DNA of 64,000 nt from Neckera pumila. Lineage: Eukaryota; Streptophyta; Bryopsida; Hypnales; Neckeraceae. Shown piece after piece: positions 58,642 to 64,000 of this stretch. The translations under genes were made by a program, and so were the position numbers. The stretch covers positions 13,096,520-13,160,519 of the forward strand of contig OZ018409.1 in assembly GCA_963969595.1 (NCBI GenBank). The letters are read 5' to 3'. Each line of letters opens with the position of its first letter. Positions within the stretch are counted from its first letter, which is position 1. The notes beneath the pieces are model-generated. The model saw only the letters and a program-made list of their open reading frames with translations. It made no database searches and had not been told where the DNA came from.

Positions 58642-61600
58642 TTTGGTGCACCCTTGACAACAAGACACCGAAGAGAGGAGAGCTGCACTTGCGCGTGGAA
58701 GGACTCGAGTGGCAGAACATGGCATTTGAAGCCCGACCGCCAGCCTGCTGTAGCTTGCTGATCTCGTGGTGGGGTCAAGCCAGCTACAATAGCCCATTGA
58801 TGCCTTTGTCTGTATCTTTGGCTTTTTCTCCTGCAACTGCCGTATTTTCCGTGCACTCCAGCATGAAACGCTTTGAAAGGTATACACTACCACATTTAAT
58901 TGGCATGCATCTTGAAGGACCATTTGTAGGAACAATATGTAAATATGTTCATACTCGTATGATCATATCAACAGTGCTTCCATGCTTTGTGTTTCTCCGG
59001 CAGAGGTTGTTTGTCCTTGGAACACAATTATTGTGAGATTTTTGCTATACATTGCGATGCCATTGGACTATTTCAACTAGGCAGGCATTGGATGTAAGGC
59101 CTTTGTTCAGAAGTACCGTGCAATCAAATGAGGAGTCCTGCTCACAACTGACAAGTGTAGGTCTTGGACAACAGTATCGATCGTCTATGTCAGGAGATAT
59201 TTATGGCTCATTTTGTGATTCGTACCTTGCTAAAATAATGATCATTGGTCTGGTCTAACTACGATGTTGTTCAAGATTGATGATTTCTCGTTTCCCGTGC
59301 AGTTACTTGCAGGACATGGGCTTTCTCGAGTTGACGCTAGTTAATGGAAACACGACTTTCGATCTGAAAGACGTCTCACGCACAATGCTCGGCAAGCTGT
59401 CGGTCAGTGTTTCGAGTTTGACTGAGGGCCACCCTATACGTGGCTCTTATCCCATTTTCGCTAGTGGTCATCGGCTCATCGGCTCACTTACACTCGGCAT
59501 CACAGTCACGTTTTACAACCGTGCTGCCGAGGAAGCTGTTGGACAATGCAGGGTCGAATTAAATAGATGCCGAAGGGCTCCTCCTAGACCTGAGATTGCA
59601 AAATCACTTATGGTTTCATCTTTTGAGCGAATTGAAGAGCTTGCTTCTAAGAAAACCACTCTCCCGCTCTATCCTCTCCCACCAGTCGTTGGCCCGGGCC
59701 GACAGTCTATGCGAAGAGATGTAAACGTCAACTCTTATTCTTCGTCGAATTCAGAACGGAGCTCTGGGTCACCTCTGCCGAACGAGGATGTTAAGCTCGT
59801 TGAGCGCTCACTTAAAGGACTAAAGAGTTCACCGTTTGACCAGACTGTGCAAAAGATTGTCAATAAGCGGTTGCCTCGCACCAAATCCTCCTTGTCATCA
59901 GAGTCTGAGGTGACCCTTTCAACAGTATCAGATGTGAACTCTTCCCCCCTCCAGCGAGACACTGAAACAAATGATGCTCATTTTCGTCCTGCTAATCCAT
60001 ACTTGGATCCATCATATTGCGAATTGGACGGGCTCGAAGCTGAGAAGGCGGACTCATTGTGCGGGAGTGATGAATCCAGCTTGTCGTGTGTCATATCCAA
60101 ATCTGCACGACTTATGAAGAGTCTTGCGTGTGAACCTGCAAGACATACGAGTGACAAATCAGTCAATCTATCTTGCAATGAGACGACCCAGGATTCAAAT
60201 CGGCTTCAGGACCTGGACAGAAAGGGGTGTCATAGTCCCATAAACTCAACGCTTGAAAAAGACCTAGACCTCTCAAAAAGAACGAGAAAAGACATTTTGA
60301 AGGTTGACAGATTGGATAAATATGCCTCGGGACACGAAAGCTATGCCAGGGAAAATACAGATGTGCATGAAAGCTATGGAAAGCAGTCGAGTGATTCGAG
60401 TACATCCGAGAGGATACGGAATTTGAGGGCTATCTCAGCACTGAATACATGGGAAGGGTTTGAGGAGCGTAACCCCCAAAGTAGCTTGAGATCACCACAC
60501 CTCTGCACAGATGAAGCGCAAAGAGGAGGATTGTCCGATTTGCTCTTGCCACCAACCTCAGGGGTACGGCGCTCCACCTGCTATACCAACAATTTGTTCG
60601 AGAATCCAGCAAACCCGACGGGCCAAAACGTTTGGAGGAGAGACGAAGAGCAGGTAGCTGACGAAGTGATGCCCAAGGGTGTTTCTTTCACTGACAGAAA
60701 TACCTCAGATCCTGCAAGGCCTGTGTCCTTGGGACCTCAACCCCCTTTGATTCCAAAAGTCGATTTTGGTTTTGATCCCGGAGGGAATCGGAACTCTTCA
60801 ATACCATCGAGATTTTCTCTCGCCCAAACCAAGGCTACCAACTTGACCGCTCAGTTGAATGGACACCGGACAGATCCTATCGATTCCTGTTACCTGGAAG
60901 GAAAAAGTTGTTTGTCTGTGCCGCAGTCAGGTCAGCCAAATGCTAGAGTCGGGATTGAGCCTGGAAATAGGAACCTTCGTAGTCCATGTTCAAGTCCTCA
61001 AACAGTGATTGACGACATAGAGCAGCTTATCAAGCGAGCGGAGGCATGTCGAGACACATTGAAGAAGCCGGAATTTCCGAAGACGAGGCTAATGGCCTCC
61101 TCCCCTATGGCCTCTGCAGAGAGCATCCACCTCAGCAGGTCACATAGTGGGCACTCTCTAGGCCTGAATAGCAGCTCGGATGATCTATTAGATAATATTC
61201 TTGCAGCCAACCACAAGGGCCTTGATGGTGAACTTCCAACCAAGGTATGCATTCTGAAGTCACGGTATTGATCGTATGTCCAAGCACGCTCCTCGTATGT
61301 GCTGCTTTTAAAGAGGTGTAACTTCACAGCTGATACAATTTCCGAGAAACCAGAACTTATTGACTGAATGAGGTGAAGAAGTGGAACACCGCATTTTCAT
61401 CCACTTAATCATACCTTTGTAGCTCCATCCGTATGTTATTGGATCAGGCAAAAAGACCAAATCATAGCAACCTATGACCGAGAAATTTAACGGAGGTTTC
61501 CTAGTCAAAGAGTCGATACAATTTCATTCTGACGTTTGCCTTGATGGTCGATCGATCACAAAACAACCCTTGTGTGCGTGCAGGTACACAGATATTCAGA

Positions 61601-63992
61601 GGATCTTGATCTAGCGGAGGATATAGATGACGCCACGGATGTTATGACGGCAGCTTTACTTGAAGCCCTGTATGTTGACAATGACAAGACTGCCAATTTT
61701 TCCTCCGCTGTGAAACCTGACTCTTTTAAAGCAAGACATCAAGATGCGGAGACAGGCGGGGTTGAAGGTTACTGGCACGACGACTATTTGCAATCCCGTT
61801 ATAATGGGTTGAAGAATCCTAAGTGTTGGCCTGAGGTAGACAGACTTAACGGCCCAGAACGACTCGTCACCTTGTCTTTTGACGATCGTATTCCTGGACA
61901 GGAGGTTTCCTTCTTAGGGCCAAAGCACGACCAGCCTTTCAATTTGCGGGTCACGATCGGTAAGCTTGTGTTGTGTGGGCCGATGGTCAGGGATTTGGCC
62001 GATTGCAGACCTTCCAAGGGACTCCTGATGCATCCTACCTGTACTTGCTCTTTGACGGTGTCGTTTCCAGCACTCATCCCACCCTATTCCTCCAAGCAAC
62101 GAATCTGCGTCTCCCCAATTTCGTTTGGCACGCGTGACGCTGTGTTTGATCACCAGTCGCAGCTGTCTTGGAACACACTTCCCGGCCATGATTTACAAGA
62201 CTGGCAGTCTCGAGATCTTCGCGTGGCTGTCCTGCTCACGTGGCAGCGATTCGATACTATGGAATGTGCGGGCTATGTATCTTTGGAGAAGGTTGTGACT
62301 TCAATGCCGGGGGTTTATAGGACCAGCCTGCCCCTGGTTCTCACATCCCATCTGGCGCACAAGAGATGCAGGTCACGGAGTCCGTCCAAAGGGCTTAGTC
62401 CAAAGACATCCGGGAAACAGACAACGAAGTCTGGGTTGAAGCACCCCGCTGGTGCATCAAATCGAAACTGTTCAGAAAACTCGGAAAGGCTCGCCTCAGT
62501 CCAGAAGGATGCAGTTGCGAGAGTGGACGTCATGCTACAGCTTTTCCACGGCAGTCCAGTACCAGCAACTAAGCACGAGCCTTTTGAGGTGGTTACACTT
62601 GCAGATCCTAAATTTTCCTTTTCAGATAATTTCATCAGATAATCTTGACTGTGTGAATGCTTGTGCAACTCCGGATATACCGATAATGTCCAAATTCCTT
62701 GACCGCATCTGTTTTTAACTGAAGCATTCTCCCTTGTGATCCTGCAAGTCCAATGTTAAGTGGGGATGAATGCGAATTTGACCGAGAGGTCTCGCTAAGC
62801 AGGCAAGCCAAGGTCATGGAAGGTTTCATTCATCGTGGCAGATTCACATTAAAGTTCCTAACACTCAGATGTCTTAAGAACAGGAAACTCTTCACACTCA
62901 GACAAAAAGACCGTGGAGGATAAACGAAATAAAGCCGTTGGCTCCACGCATGCTGACGAATTCTGCTCCTGTGCTGGGCAATTCTCAGGTGTGATACACT
63001 CGTCAGTGTATCTCTTCGCTTCTAATTTTGAAAGCTAAATCTATCTGACCCCCGTTGCAACATTCTGCTTCATTCTGTCAGATGAGAATCATTGAGAACT
63101 TGCCAGGGCTTACTACAATATTGAAAGCAAGCTTCGCAAAGGACGAAATTAGAACTCTTGCTTTTCTGCAGGACCGGTGGTTGCAAGTCATTGTACACGA
63201 CGTGATCAACTGTTTCGAGAACGTATTGAGCTCCCCTCAGTATTCTTCAAACATGAAAGTTCGAATGCCTCATCTACTTTTAGTAGTCAAATCAGGTTCA
63301 GAGCAAATCGTTCAAGTTCCCTTTCCACAGAAACTCAGCTTGCGAAATGAGATCCCTGGCAATATCACCGGAGGTGTTCTACCAGCACCTGAGCAACTTT
63401 TGATCTCTAGCAAAGCGGTCATGTTCATTGAGGTCGGCTTCCATCTTTTCCACTGGCCTCTCGTGAATGCACTCACATGTCACTGGTGCTCCAATTTGAG
63501 TTAGCTGTGCATCAGTTTCAAATTCGGAAGAAAAATGAGACTCAGCTGTGCTTCAGTTTCAAATAGATTTAGCAACATTGATCACAGCAAATTGCCGTGC
63601 AGGTGTGGCATGATGCGGGAGTGGTGAACAGAGCTGATTCTACACGAAAGCCACCCGGGCTACTCGTTGGCTTGATAAAAGCCCCCCTGACGCTGTCAAC
63701 AAGCATTGTGTCGTCGGCTGATTGCCATCGCGTCAGCCCCAAACGGCCTGAGGTGGTTGCGGAGGGCTTGTATCAAGTGTTTGATCCGCTTCAGTGCACT
63801 GCAGTGGGGACTGTGATGGTCATGGTGACACTCGGATCGAGCCAGCAAATGCACAGGCTATGGAAAGAGAACAAGGCGGCTATACTCATTCAGCGTCGTG
63901 TGAGGGAGTTTCTGACAAGTGGCCTAGGCCCTGACAAATCCATAGAGATCACTCGCTTTTGGGACACAAATAAGAATTCGAGGGCCAAATAA
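58642..63992 (+). CDS. C2CD3: C2CD3-like centriolar C2-domain protein, incomplete
   Basis: Supported exons: 58642-58879, 59303-61244 and 61584 to about 62600. Later coding pieces lie between 62740 and 63992, the last starting at 63603 after GTGCAG. The first junction gives KRFESYLQDMG, which lines up with the SYLxDMG region near the N-terminus of animal C2CD3. Before it come GELHLRVEGLEWQ and LLISWWGQ, matching that protein's first C2 strands. A long Ser-rich linker fills exon 59303-61244. A second C2-like domain (LRVTIGKLVLCG to VAVLLTWQRFD) is in 61584-62600. The end has VFDPLQCTAVGTV, then an IQ-like AAILIQRRVREFL. C2CD3 is needed for centriole distal appendages and cilium assembly. Exons after 62.6 kb, the true start and the true end are uncertain. 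Confidence 0.75.
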
Positions 63993-64000
63993 TGTTTAGA

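Noticed and set aside
63055..63504. 149-residue frame within the C2CD3-like gene
   Set aside because: Another frame over the same bases (TRRDQLFRERIELPSVFF) looks at least as coding, and no splice pair settles it, so I did not assign an exon.

Overview
The window is AT-rich, repeat-dense nuclear DNA from a plant. It has GT-AG introns, a plant-type nucleolar GTPase gene, and plant-style PIF/Harbinger, Tourist-like and fold-back elements. The right edge carries a gene that reads as the centriole protein C2CD3. That protein is known from organisms that build basal bodies, so the likely source is a non-seed land plant with motile sperm (moss, liverwort, hornwort, lycophyte or fern) or a streptophyte alga. 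This placement is inference.

Layout. From 1 to about 49.9 kb the window is mostly mobile-element territory with few host genes. The dominant repeat is a set of TTAA-flanked elements whose termini read CCCCTAAAGGACC or close variants. At least ten full or partial copies are visible. TTAA is the target site of piggyBac transposases, and a broken piggyBac transposase gene (35491-37250, minus) lies in the same window. Between 8715 and 12210 sits a complete PIF/Harbinger element: TTA target duplication, about 38-bp terminal inverted repeats, and a two-exon MYB/SANT gene facing a DDE nuclease gene that carries one nonsense codon. It lies inside an older TTAA-bounded element. Three long fold-back palindromes occur near 16.3, 23.0 and 33.1 kb. 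Three tandem copies of a roughly 1.15-kb unit follow the piggyBac gene (37.8-41 kb). A set of paralogous repeat blocks links 5-14.4 kb with 21.4-28 kb, and serves as a set of empty sites that confirms several insertions. Two host-like genes lie in this part: an AP2/ERF-like protein with a C-terminal coiled coil (19798-21036, minus) and an unrecognised acidic protein (42035-43487, minus), whose intron holds one of the TTAA elements.

From about 49.9 kb to the end the window is genic. It holds an 82-residue hydrophilic protein (50499-50747, plus), a ten-exon NOG2/NUG2 nucleolar GTPase of 663 residues (52413-56605, minus; the exon sum is in frame), and the C2CD3-like gene (58642-63992 and probably beyond, plus). 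The GTPase and C2CD3 genes are divergent across about 2 kb.

The most unusual content is the TTAA system: several terminal-repeat families, a candidate source transposase, one copy flanked by CTAG instead of TTAA, and a TTAA-bounded composite (46486-48442) carrying about 1 kb of GC-rich unrelated sequence. No CRISPR array, rRNA or convincing tRNA gene was seen.
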